In this document: positions 9,230-17,731 of the stretch, piece by piece
How positions within the stretch are numbered: the stretch's first letter is position 1
Layout: every line of letters starts with the position of its first letter
From: Marinoscillum sp. 108
Lineage (GTDB): Bacteria > Bacteroidota > Bacteroidia > Cytophagales > Cyclobacteriaceae
Reading direction: 5' to 3'
Length of the DNA: 64,000 nt
Assembly (NCBI RefSeq): GCF_902506655.1
Contig: NZ_LR734808.1
Location: 1,054,001 to 1,118,000 of the forward strand
Translations under genes and position numbers: made by a program
Notes under the pieces: model-generated
The model's database searches: none
The model's input: only the letters and a program-made list of their open reading frames with translations
What the model was told of the DNA's origin: nothing

Positions 9230-12200
9230 TTATGCTTCTGCTTTTTCAGTTTTAGACACTTCATCTTTATTTCTGACTTTAGTCAGATACCAAATATTTG
9301 GCATCACTCTTAATTCTTCCAATACGTGATAGGCTCTTGGCTCTCTCGCTTCTACACTCTTCTCATTCTGCTTGATCTGAAGCATCTGAGAAATTCGGCT
9401 ATTTGGATCTTTCATATCCCCAAACACCAAAGCCTCTGAAGGACAAGCACTTGCACATGCTGAAACAACTTCTCCATCCTCAGGTCTTCTTCCGTTTCTT
9501 TTTGCTTCAAGCTTTCCTGACTGGATTCTCTGTACACAGAAAGTACATTTCTCCATAACCCCTCTGGCCCTTACTGTCACATCCGGATTCAACACCATCT
9601 TGCCCAGGTCATTATTCATGGCCATGTTCTTATCGAACTGCTTGTTATCGTGGTATTTGAACCAGTTAAATCTTCTTACTTTATATGGACAGTTATTAGC
9701 ACAATACCTTGTACCAATACATCTGTTGTAAGTCATTTGATTGAGTCCTTCACTGCTGTGTGTGGTTGCAGCCACCGGACATACAGTTTCGCAAGGTGCG
9801 TTATTACACTGCTGACACATCATCGGCTGGAAAGTCACCTCAGGATTTTCTGCTGGATCCTCCATGGCCTTACCCTCTGTGGCATCAGAACTATAGTATC
9901 TATCGATTCTGATCCAATGCATCTCACGCCTGTTGAGTACTTCTTGCTTTCCTACTACAGGTATATTATTCTCTGTCTGGCATGCGATCGTACATGATCC
10001 ACACCCTGTACAAGAGTTTAAGTCAATCATCATACCCCAATGGTGATTTGGGTATTCATGGCCCTTCCAAAGGGAAACTGCGTAAGGTTTTTTGTATCCC
10101 TCAGCGGTAGCTATTTTAGGGAAATTTCTTCCGGCCTGATTATCTTTTTGATAGTTCTTTAGGAGGGTTTCCTGAATGACAGTCTCGCGGCCCATGTAAG
10201 TCTGGTGCGTCTGAGTCTGAGCGATTCGATAAGGTGTACCGGTAGGCTCAGCGCTCACACCAGTAGTAACGGCAAAACTGACAGTTCCTTTGCTTACCGT
10301 ACCAAACTGATAGGCGTTTACTCCTACCCCATCGGCTACCTTTCCTGCTTTGCTTCTACCATAACCAATGGCCAAACCAACCGTGCCATATGCCTGACCT
10401 GGCTGTGGCAACACAGGGATTTCAGCTGTCACACCATTTGCGGTGAAATTCACCTTCTGGGTGGACATGTCCCCTATCTCAATTCCCCACTCCTCGGCCT
10501 GCTTAGGTGATACAGTTAAATAGTTATCCCAAGTAGCTTTGGTAATAGGATCGGGCATTTCCTGAAGCCAGGGGTTGTTGGCCTGAATACCATCAGCAAC
10601 ACTGCTGTTTTGATAGATCACCAACTCCAATCCTGTATTATCGAGTGAATATGAAGAACCGATGGCAGAAGCCACAGCACTCACTGCCACATCAGCAGAG
10701 GCTGATTGTGCTTCACTCTTAATTTCATATACACCATCATGTAAACACTTGTTCCAAAACGCGTCGAAGTTGAAAAACTCGATGCTATTGGCTTTAGCAA
10801 ATACGTTAGAGTTCCAGGTGTCACGCACCAAATCGTAATAAGAACCCTCTTCACCAGCCCATGTCATGAATGACTGCTGTGCTTGTCGGGTGTTAAAGAT
10901 GTTTTGAATAGCCGGCTGTGATAAACTGAAGAATCCAGTCACTGGCTCAAAGTCATTCCAGGATTCAAGGAAGTGATGGTCAGGCGCCTGGTATTTCACC
11001 AGCGAAGCAGTCTCGTCACCTCTATCACTGGTAGAAACCGCAAATTTAGCTTTGGCAAGACCCGCCTCTATTTGAGCTCCAAGTGGATGATCGTAAACAG
11101 GGTTACAGTTGTAGAAAACTACTCCTGCCACAGATCCTGCATTCAATTGATTAACGAAATCCGCAAACTGAGCATCGTTCCCTTTTCTCAGGTTTACTGA
11201 CTTTGAAATATCAAGAGTAGCTCCATAGTTACCCAGCAAGTCATTGATCGCGATCACCATCAACTGTACGTTGATGTCATTTGATCCGCTCATGACCAAC
11301 GAAGCACCTTGTGTCTTCACCAAATCGTTGGCAGCCTTAGTCAAAAGCTCATTATCAACTTTAGCGACATTAACTTGAGTCGCTCCCATCTTGGCAGCCA
11401 CAGCATTGTAAAGGTTGGCTACATAAAGTCCTTCTTGTGAGGGCTTAATCGCCACTCTATAATCAGCGTTGGCCCCTGTAAGGGATAAATTCGATTCAAA
11501 AGCATAGGCCCTTGACATATCTGTTTTATCCTTAGAAAGTTTACGACCTGCCGCAAATTGCTTGTTGTTGGCAGTTCTGTTTGGCCAGGCCCCAAGGAAG
11601 TCAGCTCCAAACGAAACCAAAGTCTTGGCTTTGGAGAAATCATGATATGGCATCATTCTGTTTCCAAAAGCTGATTCGTAAGCAGAAAGCATTCCGCTAA
11701 ACGATACCTGATCATAGGAAACGTGAGTGCCTCCAAATTTCTCAGTCAATTTGTTAATAGTAGCCTGAGTGGAAGGAGAAGCAATTGAGTTGCTCACTAT
11801 GGTCAACTTGCCATTAGCCGCAGCAAATTCCTTTGCCAAAGCACTGTCCAAATCAGCCCATGAAACTTTTGCTCCATCGATTTTAGGATCCGTAAGTCGT
11901 TCCTGGTCATAAAGAGAAAGTACAGAAGACTCAACCTGAGGAGTGGTGCCTCCACCACTAATGGTAGACAGCTTATTTCCTTCAAGCTTGATTGGTCGAC
12001 CCTCTCTTGTCTTCACCAGCACACTGCAGTAATCGCTACCACTCACATATGTGGAAGCATAGTAATTAGGGAGTGTGGGATCAACTGCTACAGGTTTCTT
12101 TACGTAAGGAATAGCCTTTTTAACCGGGGTCTCGCAAGCTGCCAATGACACAGCAGCTATACCAAATCCCATAAGCTTAAGGAAATCCCTTCGAGATGGC

Positions 12201-12322
12201 TCCCCTCCGTCTTCACCACTAATGGGCAAATACTCCGGGAACTCCTTGTTAGCATATTTTTGAAACTCAGCTTTGTTTTGAAGCTGCTCTAATCCTTTCC
12301 AGTATTTCTTAGTTTCCTTCAT
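9230..12322 (-). CDS. actB: Alternative complex III, iron-sulfur subunit ActB (TAT lipoprotein)
   Basis: A 1030-residue fusion of a molybdopterin-oxidoreductase-like domain (about 75-740, expected to lack the cofactor) and a ferredoxin-like domain (about 760-990). The N-terminus has a twin-arginine motif SRRDFLKLMG (Arg44-Arg45) followed by the lipobox LAAC (Cys63), so it is probably exported folded and lipidated. Iron-sulfur ligand sets are CTGCGSCTIAC, CQQCNNAPCETVC, CIGTRYCANNC and the split CTFC...CASAC. In the third set the second Cys is Thr, which leaves three Cys and fits a [3Fe-4S] cluster. This gives room for three [4Fe-4S] and one [3Fe-4S]. It connects quinol oxidation to the hemes of ActA. 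Confidence 0.95.
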   Translation of the reverse strand: MKETKKYWKGLEQLQNKAEFQKYANKEFPEYLPISGEDGGEPSRRDFLKLMGFGIAAVSLAACETPVKKAIPYVKKPVAVDPTLPNYYASTYVSGSDYCSVLVKTREGRPIKLEGNKLSTISGGGTTPQVESSVLSLYDQERLTDPKIDGAKVSWADLDSALAKEFAAANGKLTIVSNSIASPSTQATINKLTEKFGGTHVSYDQVSFSGMLSAYESAFGNRMMPYHDFSKAKTLVSFGADFLGAWPNRTANNKQFAAGRKLSKDKTDMSRAYAFESNLSLTGANADYRVAIKPSQEGLYVANLYNAVAAKMGATQVNVAKVDNELLTKAANDLVKTQGASLVMSGSNDINVQLMVIAINDLLGNYGATLDISKSVNLRKGNDAQFADFVNQLNAGSVAGVVFYNCNPVYDHPLGAQIEAGLAKAKFAVSTSDRGDETASLVKYQAPDHHFLESWNDFEPVTGFFSLSQPAIQNIFNTRQAQQSFMTWAGEEGSYYDLVRDTWNSNVFAKANSIEFFNFDAFWNKCLHDGVYEIKSEAQSASADVAVSAVASAIGSSYSLDNTGLELVIYQNSSVADGIQANNPWLQEMPDPITKATWDNYLTVSPKQAEEWGIEIGDMSTQKVNFTANGVTAEIPVLPQPGQAYGTVGLAIGYGRSKAGKVADGVGVNAYQFGTVSKGTVSFAVTTGVSAEPTGTPYRIAQTQTHQTYMGRETVIQETLLKNYQKDNQAGRNFPKIATAEGYKKPYAVSLWKGHEYPNHHWGMMIDLNSCTGCGSCTIACQTENNIPVVGKQEVLNRREMHWIRIDRYYSSDATEGKAMEDPAENPEVTFQPMMCQQCNNAPCETVCPVAATTHSSEGLNQMTYNRCIGTRYCANNCPYKVRRFNWFKYHDNKQFDKNMAMNNDLGKMVLNPDVTVRARGVMEKCTFCVQRIQSGKLEAKRNGRRPEDGEVVSACASACPSEALVFGDMKDPNSRISQMLQIKQNEKSVEAREPRAYHVLEELRVMPNIWYLTKVRNKDEVSKTEKAEA

Positions 12323-12355
12323 ATTGATGGACTAATCTTTTTCAAGCTAGGTATA

Positions 12356-13666
12356 TTAATAATGACATTTTGAACACTCCAAACCTCCAATGTCCTCTAC
12401 TTTAAGAGGTTCTTTGCTATGCTCAGCATGCAACTCCACTAACTTGGTGTAGTATTCGTTATCTTTTGTGTTAACTTCTGTTTCTCTGTGACAGTTGATA
12501 CACCACCCCATGGTAAGGGTAGAATATTGGTATACAACATCCATTTCCTCGACAGGACCATGACAAGTCTGACATTCCAACCCACCTACTTCCACGTGCT
12601 GTGAGTGGTTGAAATAAGCCAAGTCAGGAAGGTTGTGAACACGTACCCACTCGATAGGCTTAGTGTTTTCACCATACTCTCCGGTAGAAGGATCGTAATC
12701 AATGGCTGCATAAATCTTTTGAATCTCAGGAGATTCTGTCTTGATGGCCGTATGGCAATTCATACAGATATTGGCAGAAGGAATGTTGGCAGCTTTTGAC
12801 TTCCTCACTCCGGTATGACAGTAGTTACAGTCTATTTCAAACTGACCCGCATGAATCTGGTGTGAAAAAGCGATGGGTTGATTAGGCTGATAGCCCTGCT
12901 GTACTCCGATGGTAAACGCACCGTCAATAGCTGTCTTAAGTAAAAGGGCCACGAAAATGAATATTACCGAACCAATCACAAAATCACTGGTTAGTACTTT
13001 TTGAATATCAGTTTTCTGGTTGACTACCTCAACATCTTCTGCATCTAACTCCTTCTGATCTTTCAGGTACTTAGTAAGCACAGAGACCATCAACCCTAAT
13101 ACGATAAGGATCAAGACCAGTACAACCACCAATACAACCAGTATAGCGGTGAGGTAGCCTGAGGACACAGAATCGCCTTGACCTGCGACCACCTGGCCAG
13201 TACTACCACTCTCAGCAGTTGCTACCGGAGCAGGCTCTTTATTTGACTCTACTTTTATGTAAGAGAGAAGAGAAGTAATTTCTTCGTCGGAGAAAGGGTA
13301 AGCCGGCATAGCCGTCTTGTTATATTGTTGCCATATTTCTACGGCGTACTCATCACCACTTTGAATGAGCTTCTGCGAATTCTTTATCCAACTCGTCAAC
13401 CACTCTTTAGATCTCCGCTCATGCACATCCTTAAGTGCTGGACCAATAACCACTTCATTGATGGCATGACATTGGGTACAGTTCGCCTTGAATATGCTAG
13501 CTCCGGCTGAGGCCAGTGCTTCATCTGTAGGAATACCATCTGCATCACCACCACCGGCCGCATCTTGCGCCAGTGCACCAAATGATAATAATAAGAAAAA
13601 TGTGTAGGTGAGAGAGATTAAAACAAATCTGGTTGCTTTGGACATGGATTGTTTCTTTGTCAACAT
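12356..13666 (-). CDS. actA: Alternative complex III, multiheme cytochrome c ActA with extra N-terminal heme domain
   Basis: First gene of the respiratory operon, 436 residues. The signal peptide ends near Ala33. A class I-like monoheme domain follows, with CTQCH at 63-67 and a probable Met ligand in TAMPAYPFSDEE (Met120). A low-complexity linker leads to a transmembrane helix (about 172-196) and a second hydrophobic segment (about 229-246). The pentaheme domain has CNYCH (280), CMNCH (301), CQTCH (365), CINCH (389) and the C-terminal CSKCH (431). That totals six heme sites in one chain. The start at 13666 is likely. A second in-frame ATG at 13645 directly precedes the signal peptide and is possible. 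The pentaheme domain is the usual ActA. Confidence 0.92.
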   Translation of the reverse strand: MLTKKQSMSKATRFVLISLTYTFFLLLSFGALAQDAAGGGDADGIPTDEALASAGASIFKANCTQCHAINEVVIGPALKDVHERRSKEWLTSWIKNSQKLIQSGDEYAVEIWQQYNKTAMPAYPFSDEEITSLLSYIKVESNKEPAPVATAESGSTGQVVAGQGDSVSSGYLTAILVVLVVVLVLILIVLGLMVSVLTKYLKDQKELDAEDVEVVNQKTDIQKVLTSDFVIGSVIFIFVALLLKTAIDGAFTIGVQQGYQPNQPIAFSHQIHAGQFEIDCNYCHTGVRKSKAANIPSANICMNCHTAIKTESPEIQKIYAAIDYDPSTGEYGENTKPIEWVRVHNLPDLAYFNHSQHVEVGGLECQTCHGPVEEMDVVYQYSTLTMGWCINCHRETEVNTKDNEYYTKLVELHAEHSKEPLKVEDIGGLECSKCHY

Positions 13667-13697
13667 GTATTTTCTGCTGTTCTAAATCAGACGGGTA

Positions 13698-13728
13698 CAA
13701 ATGTAATACCGTGGGTACGTATTTCAAA
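13698..13728 (-). promoter_or_regulatory. Promoter of the act-cta respiratory operon
   Basis: On the minus strand TTTG (13728-13725) is followed by exactly 19 bases and TACATTTG (13705-13698). This is a full match to the Bacteroidota sigma-A consensus TTTG-N19-TAnnTTTG. The predicted transcript starts near 13691, leaving a leader of about 25 bases before the actA start. No comparable site was seen inside the operon, so one promoter may serve actA to ctaE. Confidence 0.75.
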
Positions 13729-13762
13729 GGCAGTTTTGCAACCCAGATGGCATTATCTCGTA

Positions 13763-13771
13763 TGTGGATAA
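13763..13771 (-). other. DnaA-box-like 9-mer upstream of actA
   Basis: The sequence reads TTATCCACA on the minus strand, a perfect consensus DnaA box, 35 bases upstream of the actA promoter. The rest of this 210-base gap (13667-13876) holds only the promoter and AT-rich sequence. A single 9-mer can occur by chance, and another copy lies inside alr, so a regulatory role is uncertain. Confidence 0.3.
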
Positions 13772-13876
13772 CTTATGTTGATAAATCGAACTGATTATCA
13801 GCCCATTAGACCCCTCAGAAGACTAAAAAAAGCACTATTTAGAATCATTATAAATAAATTAATTGCTACCAATCAT

Positions 13877-14947
13877 CTATTCAACGATTTTATCGATGTA
13901 GTCTGAATTTAGCAACCCTAAAGCTCCCATGTATTTGAGCTTAAATTTCACCCAATCTCCCACCTGATAATTTCGCTTGGTGCGGCCAAGATCAATGACA
14001 ATCATATCGGAGCTGGCACCGGTGATTTTCACTCCCTTTTCCACAGGAATTAAGAAGTCTGTGGAGATATCCAGTAAGCCCAGATCCAGAATGGCGCGGT
14101 AGCTGGTCTTGCCATAATCCTCTTCGTTGATCTCGAATTGTTCACCAGAGGGGTTAGTAGCTAAATCCCCTGAAGGCACTTTGGGTTTTTCTATCAATTC
14201 AATAATTTGAGCATGGAGCATAAAAACATCGCTTTTCATGCCCTTTACTCCCTTGTTGGTAAAGAGGTTATTGCCAAAATACAACATCTCCCCTATTCTG
14301 AAATGGTTGATGCCCTTAGGTAGTTGGCGATTGAGCAACAGCGGAAAAACCACTGATGTGCCTCCAGAAACCCATTCAATTTTTCGATTGAATTTGGCTT
14401 CAATCAATTGCTTATAAAGACTCAACTGTATGAGTTTATCCTGTGAGGGCATCACTCCATACAGGCAATTGAGATTGGTGCCTAGCCCCACCACCGTAAT
14501 ATTGGGTAGCTCAAAAATTTGACCGTAGAACTCCAATAACTGCTCTCCGAGAACTCCTTCTCTCAAATCTCCCATTTCGATCATAATGATGATCTTATGG
14601 AGCTTATTTTGACGTCCGGCTTCCTCAGAGAGCAGACGTATGGTAGAAAGCTCTGTATTGAAGCTTACATCTGCATATTTAATAATACTGGGGATGGCCT
14701 TCTTTGCAGGGGGCTTAATATATACTGTTTGAATACCCGAATCAATTTGTTTGACGGTCTTCAGATTGCTCACCCTGGAGTCATGAATCTCGCGAACTCC
14801 CAGATCCACAAGTTCCTGAATAAAGTTTTTAGTACCACACAGAAGCTTCGATACTACGCCCCACTCAATACCCTCGGCATCCAGTTTGGAAGCGATGTAT
14901 TGGTAGTTGTGCTGAAGTGATTTTCTCTTAAGCTTTAGATAAGCCAT
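13877..14947 (-). CDS. Alanine/ornithine racemase family PLP-dependent enzyme
   Basis: A fold-type III PLP enzyme of 356 residues, similar to the alanine/ornithine racemase (Orr) family and distinct from classical Alr. The N-terminal barrel contains the probable Schiff-base Lys34 in GVVSKLLCG. Other supporting blocks are DLGVREIHDSRVSNL, IIIMIEMGDLREGV, VGLGTNLNCLYG, the phosphate-binding WVSGGTSVVFPLL, and HFRIGEMLYFGNN. It probably interconverts L- and D-forms of an amino acid (Ala, Ser, Orn, Lys or related); the substrate cannot be read from the sequence. It overlaps the upstream alanine racemase gene by 20 bases and is the last gene of the cluster. Confidence 0.85.
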   Translation of the reverse strand: MAYLKLKRKSLQHNYQYIASKLDAEGIEWGVVSKLLCGTKNFIQELVDLGVREIHDSRVSNLKTVKQIDSGIQTVYIKPPAKKAIPSIIKYADVSFNTELSTIRLLSEEAGRQNKLHKIIIMIEMGDLREGVLGEQLLEFYGQIFELPNITVVGLGTNLNCLYGVMPSQDKLIQLSLYKQLIEAKFNRKIEWVSGGTSVVFPLLLNRQLPKGINHFRIGEMLYFGNNLFTNKGVKGMKSDVFMLHAQIIELIEKPKVPSGDLATNPSGEQFEINEEDYGKTSYRAILDLGLLDISTDFLIPVEKGVKITGASSDMIVIDLGRTKRNYQVGDWVKFKLKYMGALGLLNSDYIDKIVE

Positions 14948-16127
14948 TGGTTGGTATTTGATTAGTTAATGTTTTATGAGTGATGACTGTTCTGGGAATG
15001 TTGCGGGGGAGTCTGGTGAGGAGTTCATAATTGAGCTGATCACTCAACTCTCCAAATGAAGACACAGAGATAGAATTATCCCCCTGGTCGCCAATTAGCA
15101 CCACTTCGTCTCCTTTTTCAGCTCCAGGGCATTCAGAAACATCTACGATTAGGAGGTTCATATTGACGATACCTACCACGGCCAGACGCTTACCTCTGAT
15201 GAGTACTCGCCCCTGATTACTCAGTGATCTGGCGTACCCATGACTATATCCAACGGGGACTGTGGCGATCTTCATATTTTCCGATGCCATAAAAGTGGTT
15301 CCATACCCAATAAATTCCCCAGTATTAACCTCCTTCACATCCATCACTTTACTCTTCCATTTCATCACTCGCCTTAGCGGGTCTTCACGAGATGACACAT
15401 GTTTTATACAATCAATAAACGTCTCTTTGCTGGGCCAAAATCCATATTGCAAAATACCTATTCTAACCATTTCCATCCGACTCTTTGGATAGGAAATGGC
15501 AGCGGCAGAACAAGCAGTATGTTTCACTAAAGGCTCCAGGCCTGTACTTCGGAGCCATTTGTCCATCTTATTGAATTTCTTGATTTGATTCTTCACTCGT
15601 ACATAATTGGCTATGCTTTCTGCTCCAGCATAATGGGTGCAATCACCCATTAATTCGAAGTGATCAAGATTCTTTTTTAGAAATTCGACCGCCCTTACCA
15701 GATCGGTTTTATTAAAACCCGTACGATTGAGGCCTGTTTCAAACTCAAGGTGTATTCTGGCCTTTTTACCAACCTTGCGCGCCGCTTCAATGGCCATTTC
15801 CAACCTATCGAGCTCAAAAACAAAAAACTCAACCTCATTCAGTACCGCCCATTCGAGCTCCGCATTATCCACAAACCCCATGATCATGACCTGGGACCTT
15901 TGCATACTAATGTTGGTCACTTCGAGTGCTTCATCTGCACTGAATACCGAGAAATGATCCACTCCAAGAGTTTCAGCCATTGGCACGAACTCAAAAATCC
16001 CATGTCCGTAGGCATTTCCCTTGACCACCGATGATAATCGGACATCATTGCCAATGATCTTGCGGATATAGCTGAGGTTATTGGCCAACGCCGCCTGGTC
16101 AAGTTCTATTTCGGAAGTTGTGAACAT
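14928..16127 (-). CDS. alr: Alanine racemase family protein
   Basis: PLP-dependent racemase of 399 residues with the Alr two-domain layout. Lys36 lies in VVKGNAYGHG, where the usual sequence is VVKANAYGHG. The second catalytic residue, Tyr, is in VGYSHGYAR, where most Alr have GYADGY. The substrate-binding block usually ending in MDQ reads VNMNLL. These changes suggest a divergent branch with possibly altered specificity. It stands alone and is not fused to MurF as in many Bacteroidota, so it may serve catabolism and not wall synthesis. It begins four bases after the M20 amidohydrolase stop and overlaps the second racemase gene. Confidence 0.85.
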   Translation of the reverse strand: MFTTSEIELDQAALANNLSYIRKIIGNDVRLSSVVKGNAYGHGIFEFVPMAETLGVDHFSVFSADEALEVTNISMQRSQVMIMGFVDNAELEWAVLNEVEFFVFELDRLEMAIEAARKVGKKARIHLEFETGLNRTGFNKTDLVRAVEFLKKNLDHFELMGDCTHYAGAESIANYVRVKNQIKKFNKMDKWLRSTGLEPLVKHTACSAAAISYPKSRMEMVRIGILQYGFWPSKETFIDCIKHVSSREDPLRRVMKWKSKVMDVKEVNTGEFIGYGTTFMASENMKIATVPVGYSHGYARSLSNQGRVLIRGKRLAVVGIVNMNLLIVDVSECPGAEKGDEVVLIGDQGDNSISVSSFGELSDQLNYELLTRLPRNIPRTVITHKTLTNQIPTNGLSKA

Positions 16128-16131
16128 TCTT

Positions 16132-17274
16132 TTAGTCCTGAAGTTGTGAAATTATCTCTTTGAAAATGATCATTCCTGTTTCGATTAGTTCATCGGGAAA
16201 ATCATAATCCGGGTTATGAAGGGCCGGGCAATCCTTACCAGATCCTATTCCAAACATCGCTCCGGGAAACCGCTCGGTGAATATCCCAAAATCCTCACCC
16301 CATTTAAATGGGGTAGTACGTTGCTCCGTTTCAAATCCCCCGACTACAGCTGCATTCTTAATTGCAGTAATGACCCTTTCGTTATTAAAGTTAGCAAAGA
16401 AACTTTGAGTCCAACTGATCTGAATTTTAAGATCATGAGAACTGGCCACCTGTCGTGCAATACGCTCACACTTCTCTTCGTGATCACGAATGACCTGATT
16501 GTCCCAGGCCCGTAACGTAAAATGCAACTCTCCGTATCCCGCGGAAACTCCATAGGCCTGATCCCCCATGGTCGTATAAATTGGTGTTGCGATACGGAAA
16601 TCATCAGCATCCAAATCCGGTTGATTTTCATCAAGTATCAACTGGGTGATTTCGGCCATGGCCAAAGCCGGGTTAATGCCAAATTCTGGCTCCGCTGCAT
16701 GTGAGGTTTTTCCGGTAAGCTTAATAATTATACTATTAGCCGCTGCTGTGAATGTGCCAGACCTCCAAACTACCTTATGCAAATCATACCCTGGTAGATT
16801 ATGCAAAGCCACGGCATAGTTCGGCTTAAGGGAATCAAACAATGGATCGTTGATGATACCCTTCGCTCCCTCCCCATTCTCTTCAGCCGGTTGAAATAAC
16901 AGAATGGCATCTCCTTTTTCCGGGCGCTCCAGCGATAGATATCTCGCCAGCGCATATAATATAGAAGCATGACCATCATGTCCACATTTATGGCTTACAC
17001 CCTCAACCACTGATTTGTGTGCAAAATCATTAATCTCCTGAATTGGCAATGCATCAAAATCTCCACGTATTAATACATTCTTACCTGGTTTGCCTCCCTT
17101 GAAAATAGCCGCTACACCATAATGTTTAAAAACAATAAGTTCATCGGGTGTGCATTCTGATCTTAACCTTTCAATCAAGTGACGAGAAGTATTCTCTTCG
17201 AAACACGACAACTCAGGGTGCTGATGAAGGTACTTGCGAAGAGATTTGGCTTCATCAATAATGTTGTGCTGCAT
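16132..17274 (-). CDS. M20 family metal-dependent amidohydrolase (N-acyl-amino-acid hydrolase)
   Basis: A 380-residue M20D peptidase-family protein of the hippurate hydrolase/aminoacylase type. It hydrolyses N-acyl amino acids or related amides using a two-metal site. Visible are the N-terminal LRKYLHQHPELSCFEENT, the metal motif KCGHDGHAS, the catalytic glutamates in FQPAEENGEGAKGI, the ligand in VALHNLPG, and a lid domain opening near TGKTSHAAEPEFGINP. There is no signal peptide, so it acts in the cytoplasm. It lies four bases after the GNAT gene and four before alr. In this context it could release a D- or L-amino acid for the racemases. Confidence 0.9.
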   Translation of the reverse strand: MQHNIIDEAKSLRKYLHQHPELSCFEENTSRHLIERLRSECTPDELIVFKHYGVAAIFKGGKPGKNVLIRGDFDALPIQEINDFAHKSVVEGVSHKCGHDGHASILYALARYLSLERPEKGDAILLFQPAEENGEGAKGIINDPLFDSLKPNYAVALHNLPGYDLHKVVWRSGTFTAAANSIIIKLTGKTSHAAEPEFGINPALAMAEITQLILDENQPDLDADDFRIATPIYTTMGDQAYGVSAGYGELHFTLRAWDNQVIRDHEEKCERIARQVASSHDLKIQISWTQSFFANFNNERVITAIKNAAVVGGFETEQRTTPFKWGEDFGIFTERFPGAMFGIGSGKDCPALHNPDYDFPDELIETGMIIFKEIISQLQD

Positions 17275-17278
17275 TGAC

Positions 17279-17719
17279 TTATTTGGTTAACCGCATTTCG
17301 AGATACTTATTGGTAAATCCCAATTTCTCATAAAGTCCCTTGGCCGGGTTATCAGGTTCCACATGTAAGGCTATATCACCTTCTGCTGTGTTGATGGCCT
17401 TTTGCATGAGTGCCTTGCCATAGCCCTTTCCTCTTCTTTCTCTATGTGTGGCTATATAAACCAGAATGTTTTCCGGAATGTAGCCATCCATACCTGTTTT
17501 ATTGACAACCACAGCTCCCACTATTTCACCCTGATCTTTCCCCACCAGCACAAACCCTCCCGGAGTTATTCCGGTGCTAAGTGCATAGTTTATGGCTTTC
17601 ATGATGTCCTCCTTTTTATCTCCATATTGATCCAGGTGGTTAAAAAGAAAGTCTCTTACCTGCTCTATTTCTATCAGGCCCACGGTATCTGATGGGCCGA
17701 GTATTTTGATCTCTAACAT
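17279..17719 (-). CDS. GNAT family N-acetyltransferase
   Basis: A 146-residue GCN5-related acetyltransferase. The acetyl-CoA pyrophosphate loop is RERRGKGYGKALMQKA (motif A, preceded by the strand ENILVYIATH), followed by motif B-like HVEPDNPAKGLYEKLGF. It transfers an acetyl group from acetyl-CoA to an amine. The acceptor is unknown. Lying between a symporter and an N-acyl hydrolase gene, it could acetylate the amino acid or amine handled by the cluster; this is inference. Start at the ATG at 17719 (MLEIKILGPSD). Confidence 0.88.
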   Translation of the reverse strand: MLEIKILGPSDTVGLIEIEQVRDFLFNHLDQYGDKKEDIMKAINYALSTGITPGGFVLVGKDQGEIVGAVVVNKTGMDGYIPENILVYIATHRERRGKGYGKALMQKAINTAEGDIALHVEPDNPAKGLYEKLGFTNKYLEMRLTK

Positions 17720-17731
17720 ATATATAATTGG

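Noticed and set aside
15865-15873. Perfect DnaA box TTATCCACA inside alr
   Set aside because: It lies in coding sequence with no second box nearby, and a single 9-mer is expected by chance about once in two windows of this size.
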